Shown here one piece after another: positions 15,537 to 24,036 of a DNA stretch of 64,000 nucleotides (positions are counted from its first letter, which is position 1; every line of letters begins with the position of its first letter). The translations under genes were made by a program, and so were the position numbers. Origin of the DNA: JBLMZW01 sp050259035 (GTDB lineage: Bacteria > Bacillota > Syntrophomonadia > Syntrophomonadales > DTU052). The stretch is taken from assembly GCA_050259035.1 (NCBI GenBank), contig JBLMZW010000188.1, positions 1-64,000 of the forward strand. The letters run 5' to 3'. The notes under the pieces are model-generated. The model searched no databases. It had not been told where the DNA came from and saw only the letters and a list, made by a program, of their open reading frames with translations.

Positions 15537-17579
15537 ATGGAACGGCTTATAACACCTGTACGTTATGTAAAAGGGGTTGGTCCCCAAAGAGAGATAAAGC
15601 TGAAACAATTGGCTATCAACGATGTTTTCGATTTATTATGGCATTTGCCAAGAGACTATTTTGATCGAACTCGGACAACTCTGGTTAAAGATTTGAAAAT
15701 AGATCAAAACACTTGTATTTATGGTTGTATTAAATCGATCAATGAATTTTCGTCCCGAAAGGGGATGAAGATTATTAAGGCATTGATAAAGGACGCATCG
15801 GGATACATAACAGTAACCTGGTTTAATCAAGGTTTTATGAAGAATGTATTAAGACCAGGGTTTGATATATTTGTAGCTGGTAAAGTTGTATCGGGCTATA
15901 GCGGTTTAGAGATACAAGCCAATGAATATGAACTTATAGACGACAGGACAGCAAGTATCGGAATAACTCCCATCTATCCTTCTACCGAGGGTTTGAGCCA
16001 AAAAACCTGGCGTCAGATATTGAAACAGGCCTTAAACGACTACGTCGATTATTATTCATTAACCGTTCCAGAAGATTTAGTTAATCTATTAGGTTTGTTC
16101 AATTCCAGATTGGCGTTAGAAAAAATACACTTTCCTGAGGCTATGACAGAAATCGAAAAGTCACGCCGGAGTCTGGCATTGGAAGAGTTATATTTGCTTC
16201 AGCTGGCAATCCGTTTAGAACGTAAAGTGGTTGAAAATTCTGTTAACAGTGGATTTAAACATGGGAAAAACGGCGAGTTGACTCGGAAAATATTATCCGG
16301 GCTGCGTTTTGACTTGACGAAGGCCCAAGTCAAGGTTCTCCAGGAGATTAATATGGATATGGAAAGTGAACGTTCCATGAACAGAATGATACAGGGCGAT
16401 GTTGGTTCGGGGAAAACGGTAGTTGCCGCCCTTGCTATGGCCAAAGCTGCAGAAAACGGTTATCAGGCCACTATGATGGCCCCCACAGAGATTTTAGCTA
16501 TACAGCATTATAAGACTCTCAAAGATATATATGGAGATTCGATTGAGATTCAATTGTTAACCGGAAAGACTCCGACACGTCTGAAAAACAGCCTATTAGA
16601 AGGTACTGAATCGGGCGATATTCAAGTACTGGTGGGCACTCACTCATTAATACAGGATAACGTTAGGTTTAAAAACCTGAGCTTGGCGGTTATTGATGAG
16701 CAACACAGATTTGGTGTTAGACAAAGAGCCTTTTTAAGTCAAAAAGGAAGTATACCAGATGTTTTGGTTATGACAGCTACCCCCATACCACGTACGTTAA
16801 CCTTGACGGTTTACGGAGATTTAGATTTCTCAACGATTGATGAATTGCCACCAGGAAGAATCCCCATAAAAACTGTATTTATTAGAGAAGGTGCACGACA
16901 AAAGGCCTACCGCTTTATGCTAAGTAAGATACAGCAAGGACAACAAGGATTTGTTGTCTGTCCTTTAATTGAAGAATCAGAAAAGCAGGATCTTACAAAC
17001 GCTACGTTTTTACAGCAGGAACTTCAAAATGAAATTTTCCGTGAGTATAAAGTAGGTTTATTACACGGTCGGATGAAAGTAGGCGAAAAGGAACAAATCA
17101 TGGATGCCTTCAGGAACAATACAATTCGGGTTCTGGTGAGTACAACTGTCATTGAAGTAGGAGTTGATGTGCCCAATGCAACTGTTATGATAATCCAGGA
17201 AGCTGAGCGTTTCGGGCTTTCTCAGTTACATCAACTTAGAGGTAGAGTGGGACGAAGTAGTAAAGAATCTTATTGTGTATTAATTGGGAATCCAAGTAGC
17301 GATGTGGCTTTGCAACGATTAAAGGTTATGGAAAGAACCAATGACGGATTCGAAATAGCTCGGGAAGACCTTCGTTTAAGAGGACCAGGAGAAATATGGG
17401 GTGTTCGCCAGCACGGTCTGCCGGATCTAAAAGCGGCCGACCTATGGAGGGACATGGATATACTGGAATCATGCCGCCCATTTGTGGAAATGACCCTGAA
17501 CAATGAAAATAAAAAATTTGAAATTCAAAAAATGTTAATTAAGAGATTTAATTTCAATAAAAACATAGCAGCCAATTGA
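15537..17579 (+). CDS. recG: ATP-dependent DNA helicase RecG
   Basis: A branch-migration helicase that remodels stalled forks and Holliday junctions. It has 680 residues, the normal length. Seen: the N-terminal wedge/OB region (residues 60-160), Walker [15 protein letters not shown] near 287-300, the [11 protein letters not shown] box near 384, TATPIPRTL near 412, and the C-terminal helicase motifs [14 protein letters not shown] and [12 protein letters not shown] 15537 follows GGGGAG. The neighbouring spore genes downstream have their own promoter. Confidence 0.97.
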   Translation: MERLITPVRYVKGVGPQREIKLKQLAINDVFDLLWHLPRDYFDRTRTTLVKDLKIDQNTCIYGCIKSINEFSSRKGMKIIKALIKDASGYITVTWFNQGFMKNVLRPGFDIFVAGKVVSGYSGLEIQANEYELIDDRTASIGITPIYPSTEGLSQKTWRQILKQALNDYVDYYSLTVPEDLVNLLGLFNSRLALEKIHFPEAMTEIEKSRRSLALEELYLLQLAIRLERKVVENSVNSGFKHGKNGELTRKILSGLRFDLTKAQVKVLQEINMDMESERSMNRMIQGDVGSGKTVVAALAMAKAAENGYQATMMAPTEILAIQHYKTLKDIYGDSIEIQLLTGKTPTRLKNSLLEGTESGDIQVLVGTHSLIQDNVRFKNLSLAVIDEQHRFGVRQRAFLSQKGSIPDVLVMTATPIPRTLTLTVYGDLDFSTIDELPPGRIPIKTVFIREGARQKAYRFMLSKIQQGQQGFVVCPLIEESEKQDLTNATFLQQELQNEIFREYKVGLLHGRMKVGEKEQIMDAFRNNTIRVLVSTTVIEVGVDVPNATVMIIQEAERFGLSQLHQLRGRVGRSSKESYCVLIGNPSSDVALQRLKVMERTNDGFEIAREDLRLRGPGEIWGVRQHGLPDLKAADLWRDMDILESCRPFVEMTLNNENKKFEIQKMLIKRFNFNKNIAAN

Positions 17580-17638
17580 TGGAAAAATATGAAAATACAA
17601 CAAAAGAAACGAATTAAGCATCGGGGAAAATACTGTTA

Positions 17639-17667
17639 GTATATCGGATAGGCCTGAGGAAAAAATA
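17639..17667 (+). promoter_or_regulatory. SigF/SigG-type promoter of the SASP gene
   Basis: GTATA (17639-17643), 14 bases, then GGAAAAAATA (17658-17667). Both boxes agree fully with the forespore SigF consensus as I remember it (GywTA and GgnrAnAnTw). The predicted RNA start is near 17674, just ahead of the AAAGGAGGTG ribosome-binding site. Confidence 0.65.
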
Positions 17668-17697
17668 AGACTACTAATAATAAAGGAGGTGAAAAGG

Positions 17698-17961
17698 ATG
17701 GGTACAGGCCAAAAGAGAAATAGGGTTTTGGTTCCTCAGGCATCAGAAGCTATGCACAGTTTCAAATACGAGATAGCTAATGAGTTAGGAATCGGTGTTC
17801 CTCAGGGAGACTACTGGGGAAATGTTAGTTCCCGGGATTGTGGAGCCGTCGGCGGCAATATGGTTCGTAAAATGATTTCTTTTGCCGAAAATCAATTGTC
17901 CAGCAATTCTTCGGCAGTATCCAGCCAGCCTTTGACTGGAAACACCAACTCCAGACTGTAA
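17698..17961 (+). CDS. Alpha/beta-type small acid-soluble spore protein
   Basis: A DNA-binding protein that saturates and protects spore DNA. It has 87 residues. The signature regions are both present: the germination-protease cleavage site in FKYEIANELGI (near residue 22-32) and the conserved GNVSSRDCGAVGGNMVRKMI block (near 44-63). The cysteine in that block is unusual, since these proteins are normally cysteine-free. ATG 17698 follows AAAGGAGGTG. The gene is convergent with gpr, which encodes the protease that degrades it at germination. Confidence 0.95.
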   Translation: MGTGQKRNRVLVPQASEAMHSFKYEIANELGIGVPQGDYWGNVSSRDCGAVGGNMVRKMISFAENQLSSNSSAVSSQPLTGNTNSRL

Positions 17962-17978
17962 GAAATTATAATAAGAAA

Positions 17979-18005
17979 AAGCGGACTTTTTAGTCCGCTT
18001 TATTT
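17979..18005. terminator. Two-way terminator between the SASP gene and gpr
   Basis: AAGCGGACT (17979-17987), a TTTT loop, and AGTCCGCTT (17992-18000) are followed by TATTTTTA on the plus strand; A-rich sequence precedes it and supplies T on the minus strand. It can serve both convergent genes. Confidence 0.85.
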
Positions 18006-18962
18006 TTATGAAGCGTAAAGTTCCAGTTGTTCGCGTTGAATATCAGGAAACATGGCATAGGCTATTCCATAAGCAATAACCTGACTGATATTTGTTATCA
18101 ATTCATCTATTTCTTTAGGAGTAACTGAAAGAGTTCCGCCAAAATAGGAGAGTACTGGTTTTACAGCATTTAAACTGTTCTGCGGATCGTATTTTAAATT
18201 GTTATTTCTACAATAGACTTCTATGGCCTGATTGGCAATTACTGCAGCATTAACTACCATAGGGCAACCAATGGAGACTACTGGTACACCCAATGTTTCC
18301 TGGTTAATAGCCTGGTTGGATGAACCAAGGGCTGAACCTGGCTGAATGCCCGTGTCAGAGATTTGAATCGTTGTGCCAATGCGATCAGTATTCTGGGCGG
18401 ATAAAGAATCTATAACTATTACCAGAGACGGTTTAATTTTTTCTACTATCCCCTTGATGATCTCGAATGTTTCAATCCCGGTAATGCCAAGCACCCCCGG
18501 AGCCATGCCACATACCGGCCGCATACCTTGTACTAAAGCTTGAGGGGCATACTTGAAGTAATGCCTGGTTATCGGACTGAATTCAATTGTCTTAGGGCCC
18601 AGGGCATCTGGAGTAGCTCTCCAGTTTCCCAATCCTATCAGCAAAACTGTTGCATCTTTGGCAAGAGTATCAACAATTTTTTGAAGTTTTCCGGCCATAG
18701 CCCGGGAAACCTCTTCCTGAACCTCGGGATCTCGAATCCTTAAATTTTTGGCTTCAATTGTAATATAAGTTCCAACTGGTTTCCCCATTCGCTGCTGGGC
18801 TGCGGGATCTTGAATCCGAATTGTGGTAATCTTGCTGTTTTGCATTTGCTCCACATCTTCTGTGACACCGGGTATTTCCTGATCGGCGGTCCCACGAACC
18901 AAGTCACGGGCTTCTAACGCGAGATCAACCTGAAGTGAGTATTCCTGAAGCAATATATTCAA
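18006..18962 (-). CDS. gpr: Spore germination protease GPR
   Basis: The aspartic-like endoprotease that cleaves SASPs when spores germinate. It has 318 residues. It opens with a propeptide-like region containing VDLALEARDLV, itself resembling the SASP cleavage site, since GPR is made as a zymogen. Conserved blocks seen are LLIGLGNWRATPDALGP, GMAPGVLGITGIET and VVSIGCPMVVNAAVIA. The start is TTG 18962 behind GGAGGTGG; an ATG four bases upstream is out of frame. It faces its substrate gene across a shared terminator and has a SigF/SigG-like promoter. Confidence 0.95.
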   Translation of the reverse strand: MNILLQEYSLQVDLALEARDLVRGTADQEIPGVTEDVEQMQNSKITTIRIQDPAAQQRMGKPVGTYITIEAKNLRIRDPEVQEEVSRAMAGKLQKIVDTLAKDATVLLIGLGNWRATPDALGPKTIEFSPITRHYFKYAPQALVQGMRPVCGMAPGVLGITGIETFEIIKGIVEKIKPSLVIVIDSLSAQNTDRIGTTIQISDTGIQPGSALGSSNQAINQETLGVPVVSIGCPMVVNAAVIANQAIEVYCRNNNLKYDPQNSLNAVKPVLSYFGGTLSVTPKEIDELITNISQVIAYGIAYAMFPDIQREQLELYAS

Positions 18963-18985
18963 ACATTTCCACCTCCGTTAAAATG

Positions 18986-19014
18986 TATTTTGCCTTAACA
19001 AGTTAAAAGTATGC
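18986..19014 (-). promoter_or_regulatory. SigF/SigG-type promoter of gpr
   Basis: On the minus strand: GCATA (19014-19010), 15 bases, then GGCAAAATA (18994-18986). The boxes and spacing fit a forespore promoter with one mismatch in the -10. In Bacillus, gpr is also forespore-expressed. Confidence 0.55.
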
Positions 19015-19051
19015 ACCAACAAGAAAGGCACTGATGGATCGCCCAAAGAAG

Positions 19052-19185
19052 AAATAAAAAAGGCTGTTGACTGCCGTCGTCAACAGCCCCGGCAACTTTT
19101 CGAAAAAAGCTGCCTAGTTTGGGGAGAGGAGAATTTTGTAAAGTTGTTGGGGAGGGTTTGTTTAGCCGGTTTCTTATTACCGACT
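19052..19185 (-). ncRNA. Probable forespore small RNA, possible CsfG homologue
   Basis: A non-coding stretch of about 134 bases with clear RNA features on the minus strand. A 5' hairpin pairs GTCGGT (19184-19179) with ACCGGC (19170-19165). A C-rich unpaired region carries CTCCCCAA twice (19154-19147 and 19126-19119). A 10-bp hairpin with a UUCG loop follows (19114-19091); it is fully paired only on this strand, through a G-U pair. Last comes a 10-bp terminator stem (19088-19079 with 19071-19062) and TTTTTTATTT. A SigF-like promoter lies just upstream. As I recall, the conserved sporulation RNA csfG sits beside ylbH, the rsmD orthologue, in Bacillus; here rsmD is the neighbour. The identity is inferred. 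Confidence 0.7.
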
Positions 19186-19190
19186 ATAGA

Positions 19191-19219
19191 TATCATTCCC
19201 CTTGTTCCTAAAATAATAC
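19191..19219 (-). promoter_or_regulatory. SigF-type promoter of the small RNA
   Basis: On the minus strand: GTATT (19219-19215), 14 bases, then GGGAATGATA (19200-19191). It fits the SigF consensus with one mismatch in each box and places the RNA start near 19184-19186. Confidence 0.55.
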
Positions 19220-19327
19220 ATTAAAGAGAAAAAAATATGTCTAAGATTAAAATGACCGAGAATTATTCTCTCAAACTTTTTTACCAGCCGAATTGTTGAT
19301 AGAATTAAGAAACAGGAGGATTTATGC

Positions 19328-19888
19328 ATGCGGGTTATAGCGGGTAATGCCAAGGGAAGAATTCTAAAGGCGCCACCTGGTCTTGATACCAGGCCGGTTA
19401 CAGATTTTATCAAGGAAGCTATATTTAATGTTATTGGACCGTATCTTAACGGAAAAACATTTCTTGATCTTTTCTCTGGAAGCGGGTCAATGGGAATTGA
19501 AGCTAAAAGCCGTGGAGCGTCAAAAGTCGTTTTGGTAGAAAACGATCATCGGGCGATCAAGGTTATTCGCCAGAACCTGCAGAATTGTAATTTTGATCAA
19601 GAGGTCTTGGTTGTCAAAGGTGACGTATTTAAGGTTGTTTCTCAATTTACTAAGGAACAGTTTGATTATGTATATATAGATCCTCCGTTTAAACGATTGG
19701 ATTATTACGATAAATTAGTTAAAGATACCGCAGTTTTAACAGGAACAACGGGGACAATCATAATCCGTAGTCCGAAAAACTATGAAATGGTTGTGGATCC
19801 TGAATCGCCTTTGACTGTGCTTAAGAGATATAGCTATGGTGAATCAGTTGTAAATTATCTGGTAAGGAAAATGGAGACACAAATTTAA
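19328..19888 (+). CDS. rsmD: 16S rRNA (guanine966-N2)-methyltransferase
   Basis: Methylates G966 (E. coli numbering) of 16S rRNA. It has 186 residues, normal length. Seen: the N-terminal MRVIAGNAKGRIL, the SAM-binding FLDLFSGSGSMGIEAKSRGA near residue 45-64, and the catalytic YIDPPFKRLDYY near 118-129, the DPPF form of the N-methyltransferase motif. It is the YlbH orthologue of Bacillus; the usual downstream partner coaD lies elsewhere in this window. It is followed by a coiled-coil protein after 117 bp. Confidence 0.94.
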   Translation: MRVIAGNAKGRILKAPPGLDTRPVTDFIKEAIFNVIGPYLNGKTFLDLFSGSGSMGIEAKSRGASKVVLVENDHRAIKVIRQNLQNCNFDQEVLVVKGDVFKVVSQFTKEQFDYVYIDPPFKRLDYYDKLVKDTAVLTGTTGTIIIRSPKNYEMVVDPESPLTVLKRYSYGESVVNYLVRKMETQI

Positions 19889-20005
19889 TCGAATTGAAGT
19901 AGCAACGGTTGAACCATATAGAAAATTGTAATGATCAGGCTTGAGATTAGTGGTCAGGTTATGGTATACATAAACTGGATAAGAAGCCATAGGAGGTATT
20001 TCTGA

Positions 20006-20470
20006 ATGGAAATCCTGGTGATCCTCGATGAAATTGAACAATTGGTCAAAGAGAGCAAACGGGTCCCACTGGCTGGCAAAATCATGATTGAGCCTATGCC
20101 CTTGTTGGAGAAAATTGATCGGATTAGAGCTATTCTACCCGAGGAGATGGAGGCTGCTAAACTGGTTGTTGCGGAACAGGATAGAATATATGAAGAAGCA
20201 AAAAAAGAGGCTTTAATGATTGTTGATGAGACAAAGATGCAGGCAGCTCGTTTAGTTGATAACGATGAAATAACGAAACACTCCAAAGAATTAGGGGAAG
20301 AGATAATAACTCGTTCTGAGAACATGGCCAGGGAAATATGCGTTAACGCCAATGGTTACGCCGATGAGATTCTAGCCTACATAGAAAACTTGTTAACCGG
20401 CAGTCTGGCTTCCGTTCAGCAAGGAAGAAAAGAAGTCAGGGAACATGCCAGAAAACTGGGCTCTTCCTGA
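20006..20470 (+). CDS. Coiled-coil protein of unknown function, downstream of rsmD
   Basis: A 154-residue, mostly helical, charged protein. A long heptad-like region runs from about residue 30 to 150, rich in Glu, Lys and Ala, somewhat like ATP-synthase b-type or DivIVA-like stalks. No signal peptide or membrane helix is seen. Similar proteins beside rsmD/coaD are often loosely named ATPase, but I see no Walker motif. AGGAGG lies ahead of ATG 20006. Its 3' end overlaps the convergent ylbJ by 35 bp. The function is unknown. Confidence 0.8.
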   Translation: MEILVILDEIEQLVKESKRVPLAGKIMIEPMPLLEKIDRIRAILPEEMEAAKLVVAEQDRIYEEAKKEALMIVDETKMQAARLVDNDEITKHSKELGEEIITRSENMAREICVNANGYADEILAYIENLLTGSLASVQQGRKEVREHARKLGSS

Positions 20471-21596
20471 TCATAGATAAGATAAAAAGGAAGATTAGTA
20501 TAAAAAGAGATAATCCTAAGCCCAGCCAGGTAGCCATCAAGTTAGATATTGCGGAGAATGATGGCCAGGCATGGCTGCTTAATGCCAGAGCAGCAATCGA
20601 AGGTTTGAAAATACTGTAACCAACCCAGGTCAAAAATACCGAAAGTATAATCTGAAGCAAACGGGCTTTAATATAAAACGAAAGACGTAACGGTATTTTA
20701 GATACAAAACTAATCACTTGTGCTTGAATCGATATTCCGCTCCAAGCCAAAACGGCAGATAGAGCTAATAGCCTTTCTAAAAGGGGACCTTCCCCTTGCG
20801 CAAGAGATTTAGCTCCTAGAGTCATCTCGAAAAAACCCGTCACTATACCAATTCCCGAAGAGTGAGTCAGGCCCATTAGGCTTATTAAACCCGATAAGCC
20901 ATCCAAAATTAACGATTTCGATAAGGCAGTCGTAACGACTGAAAAAACTATGATGAACCCTCCAATAGACAGTATACTCATAATACTATTTCGAATAGCT
21001 GTTCCTAGCAAAAAACCAGAGTCTACTCGCTTCTGGGTATTGGACAGAGTATCGTGACGTTCAATGCGTTCAAATGGCACGGAAGAGGACTTGCTTGACA
21101 ATGCCATTAATATGCCTATTAATAAATTTGAAAAATAATGAGAAAAAGCCAGAACGATACCCACTCCCGGGCTGTTAAAAAGACTAGCCCCTACCACCCC
21201 AAGAATGAAAAGTGGACTGGCGTTATTAGTGAAACATACTAATCTCTCAGCTTCGGAAACGGTTAATAAGCCTTCATCAAAAAGGCGCTGGGTCAAGACA
21301 GCTCCCAATGGAAAACCGGAGGTGAAGCCCATTGCAATCACTATGCCGGAGCTGCCAGGAAGCCGAAATACTGGACGCATAATTGGATTTAGTAATTTTC
21401 CTAACCACTTGGCAACTCCTAACTCGATTAAAACATCGCAGGCAACAAGAAAAGGAAATAGAGCGGGAAAAACAGATTCCCACCATATCTTTAGACCAGA
21501 TCGCGATGCTTCCAGTGAAGAGTCCGGGTCAAGAATCATAAAAAGAATCAGAGCAGAGACAATTATAACTGCCAGCTTGTTGATTCTGGTATTCAT
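20436..21596 (-). CDS. ylbJ: Sporulation integral membrane protein YlbJ
   Basis: A 386-residue polytopic membrane protein with about eight to ten hydrophobic segments. Two of these are Gate (nucleoside-recognition-like) regions: WWESVFPALFPFLVACDVLI near residue 38-57, and a second in the later half. GFTSGFPLGAVLTQRL near 91-106 is characteristic of YlbJ. In Bacillus, ylbJ is needed for normal spore formation and is made in the mother cell. It lies near rsmD, ylbK and tmcAL, as in Bacillus. The last 35 bp overlap the convergent gene at 20006-20470. Confidence 0.9.
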   Translation of the reverse strand: MNTRINKLAVIIVSALILFMILDPDSSLEASRSGLKIWWESVFPALFPFLVACDVLIELGVAKWLGKLLNPIMRPVFRLPGSSGIVIAMGFTSGFPLGAVLTQRLFDEGLLTVSEAERLVCFTNNASPLFILGVVGASLFNSPGVGIVLAFSHYFSNLLIGILMALSSKSSSVPFERIERHDTLSNTQKRVDSGFLLGTAIRNSIMSILSIGGFIIVFSVVTTALSKSLILDGLSGLISLMGLTHSSGIGIVTGFFEMTLGAKSLAQGEGPLLERLLALSAVLAWSGISIQAQVISFVSKIPLRLSFYIKARLLQIILSVFLTWVGYSIFKPSIAALALSSHAWPSFSAISNLMATWLGLGLSLFILIFLFILSMIRKSPVFWHVP

Positions 21597-21723
21597 ATAC
21601 TACCTCTAAAATAGAATTTCAGAAGTAACGATGATTTGGAATGCAGCAAGTCAGAAATAATCAATTTAAATTCTTATCAATGAATAAGTAGCACCTTTCT
21701 TCCAGTTATGGAAATAAACATTG

Positions 21724-21729
21724 TTATAA
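21724..21729 (+). promoter_or_regulatory. Likely -10 box of the ylbK-like gene
   Basis: TTGTTATAAT contains a good TATAAT about 45 bases before the preferred TTG start. No matching -35 is evident. Confidence 0.35.
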
Positions 21730-21773
21730 TATATTAAGACTTGATGGCAACTAGAAGCATTGAGGGTGAGGCT

Positions 21774-22565
21774 TTGAATACCGCCGGAAAAAAGATAGCA
21801 TTGGTCTTGGGAGCAGGAGGTGCAAGGGGATTAGCACATCTTGGTGTTATACAGGTTTTGCTTGAAGAATCAATACCCTTTGATTTTATTGTTGGCTGTA
21901 GTATGGGCGCCATTGTTGGAGCTTTATATGGTGCTGGAGCAGATCCGTATTTTCTGGGTAAGATGTTGGTTAATATGAATTTATCGCGCTTCTGGGATGT
22001 CCGAGTTCCCCGAATGGGCTTTATTAGTGGAACCCGGATAGAAGAACTTATTAGACTATTAACCAAGGAAAGAAACTTTGAACAATTAGATCCACCCGTA
22101 GCGGTTGTAGCAACCGATGTTGAAACTGGTGAAAAGGTAGTTATTCAGGAAGGATCAGTCAGCAAAGCGGTTCGGGCTAGCATGTCTATTCCTGGTATAT
22201 TTGTACCGGTAAAATATAAAGACCGTTTATTGGTCGACGGAGCGGTTGCCGAACGTCTCCCGATAGTTACGGCAAGAGAGTTGGGAGCTGATATTGTATT
22301 AGCCGTAGATGTTGTTTTTGCCGAAAATCTAAAGACTAAGGTCAAGAATACTTTGGATGTGATTTTACAATCTATAGAGATCCTGGAACGGCAGATTTTT
22401 GAAAATATAACCCGTAACCAGGCCGATGTTTTAATCCAACCCAAGCTAGGACACATTGCTTCCAATGACTTCGAAAAAGTAGAAGAGTGTGTTCAAGCAG
22501 GCAGAGAATCAACTAAAGCATCAATTGATGCTATTAAGCAAGTCGTCTGGGAAAACAAGATTTAA
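21774..22565 (+). CDS. Patatin-like phospholipase family protein (YlbK/RssA type)
   Basis: A serine hydrolase of the patatin family, 263 residues from the preferred start. Seen: the oxyanion motif GAGGARGLAHLGVI near residue 12-25, the nucleophile GCSMGAIVGALYGAG, and the catalytic aspartate in VDGAVAERLP, forming the Ser-Asp dyad. I choose TTG 21774 because GAGGGTGAGG lies just before it; an in-frame ATG at 21744 would sit almost at the predicted RNA start. Its position near ylbJ and tmcAL matches Bacillus ylbK. The substrate is unknown; lipid ester hydrolysis is the family activity. Confidence 0.9.
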   Translation: MNTAGKKIALVLGAGGARGLAHLGVIQVLLEESIPFDFIVGCSMGAIVGALYGAGADPYFLGKMLVNMNLSRFWDVRVPRMGFISGTRIEELIRLLTKERNFEQLDPPVAVVATDVETGEKVVIQEGSVSKAVRASMSIPGIFVPVKYKDRLLVDGAVAERLPIVTARELGADIVLAVDVVFAENLKTKVKNTLDVILQSIEILERQIFENITRNQADVLIQPKLGHIASNDFEKVEECVQAGRESTKASIDAIKQVVWENKI

Positions 22566-22644
22566 TAGCCTTGAAGGTCAAATCAGATTTTAAATGGAAG
22601 ATATGGTGAGACTATAAAGAACTAAATGTTATTCTCGTTTAACA

Positions 22645-23883
22645 TTAATCTGGCTTAATCTGTACCGGCGGCATCAAGTAATCAAGACCGCTATAGTATG
22701 GACCAGGCTGCATTAGAGAATAGATGTCGGAAGCCAAAACATCAAAAAAGAGCATTTCTTTAGTTGCGTCGCTGTATCTGTTCAAGGAACCAACTTTGGT
22801 AATTACCGGTATGCAGGATTTCGACTTGATTTTATGCAGGATTTTTTGACCTTGTGGAGAAAACCCTAGAAGACGTAAATATTGTGGTCCTAAATTATCG
22901 AAAAATCGCGATTTATCCTGAGTGAAATTCAATAATGCGTATAGAAGCACCCTATTTAGCCGAGTACGGCTATATCGACGTGTTTTAATATTGTTAAAAA
23001 GGGACTCGAGATTGTAGGAATGATCAATTGCAGATTTAATCCGATTCTCCAGCCCCTCTGAAACGTCACACAGTCTAGCGATTTCGTCCAAGTTCATTCG
23101 TTTTAAAGTGAGGACAATAAATTCAAACAAACGTGAATTTACAGCTGATGGGCTGTTGACCATGGATTTAAGCAGTAGTCTAACCGTGATATCGGGAAGC
23201 CCTTGAAGTTGTTCAGGCGTTTTTCCGTCCAGAAGTTGGCTTCGAATAAAGGTGGCACTAGACAAGTTTTGATCTCCATTTTCGTAATAACCAGCCCCCA
23301 ATCTTTTTATCGTTATGGGAATGGCCGAAGGGAATTCAGAATCTAAGGCACGAAGGTATTCAATCGCCAGTATGTTATTGGGGTTGAGTAGAATAGAACG
23401 AGTATTCAAATGAACGGAATTATTGCCGGAAATAAATGTTTCAAGAGCCCTGGATCTGGCTGTGGGGTAATTCAACCCCTCTCGGAGGAACTTATGAAGA
23501 CTATTTTGAAATCTGGGAGGTTCGAGATTCAGAATAGTCGCGATGTTTTGTAGTGGTTTTAAATCACCGGTCTCACTGCCGAAAGACAAGTGGGTGACGA
23601 TACCGGTTCTTTCAAGCAATTGTACTGCTCCACGGGCAAAATTACTTGCGCTGCGTGCTGCGAAGGCGAATGGCAATTCAAAAACCAGGTCGACACCGGC
23701 CCTTAGAGCCATCTCAGTTCGTAACCATTTATTGACCAATGCTGGTTCGCCCCGTTGGGTAAAATGGCCACTCATAACACATACTACAGCATCGGGATTT
23801 ATATGGGTTCGTGATTCTAATAAATGATAAAAATGACCGTTATGGAATGGGTTGTATTCAGCTATAATTCCGATAACTTTCAT
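22645..23883 (-). CDS. tmcAL: tRNA(Met) cytidine acetate ligase (YlbM)
   Basis: Activates acetate with ATP and places it on the wobble cytidine of elongator tRNA-Met to give ac4C34. It has 412 residues, the family length. The N-terminal nucleotidyltransferase-like motif IIAEYNPFHNGHFYHL (residues 7-22) contains the HxGH-type box. AGVDLVFELPFAFAARSA follows near 92, and LGAGYYENGDQNLSSATFIR comes later. Using acetate directly suits a cell that makes acetate with Pta-AckA, encoded next door. It is divergent from pta and convergent with the ylbK-like gene. Confidence 0.94.
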   Translation of the reverse strand: MKVIGIIAEYNPFHNGHFYHLLESRTHINPDAVVCVMSGHFTQRGEPALVNKWLRTEMALRAGVDLVFELPFAFAARSASNFARGAVQLLERTGIVTHLSFGSETGDLKPLQNIATILNLEPPRFQNSLHKFLREGLNYPTARSRALETFISGNNSVHLNTRSILLNPNNILAIEYLRALDSEFPSAIPITIKRLGAGYYENGDQNLSSATFIRSQLLDGKTPEQLQGLPDITVRLLLKSMVNSPSAVNSRLFEFIVLTLKRMNLDEIARLCDVSEGLENRIKSAIDHSYNLESLFNNIKTRRYSRTRLNRVLLYALLNFTQDKSRFFDNLGPQYLRLLGFSPQGQKILHKIKSKSCIPVITKVGSLNRYSDATKEMLFFDVLASDIYSLMQPGPYYSGLDYLMPPVQIKPD

Positions 23884-24036
23884 TTAGTACCTCCGACGCC
23901 AAATGTGAATACATTTTAACATTTATATTTAACTGCTGGCGAACCATGTGATAGAATTAACAACAGGTCCAAACTTTGGCTGTAAGCCGTGAAAACCGGC
24001 TGAAAATAAAATTAATTAAAAGGAGGCCATATTTTC

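Noticed and set aside
22566..22644. Short inverted repeat AATGTTA/TAACATT between the ylbK-like gene and tmcAL as a terminator.
   Set aside because: The stem is weak and AT-rich, and no T run follows on either strand.
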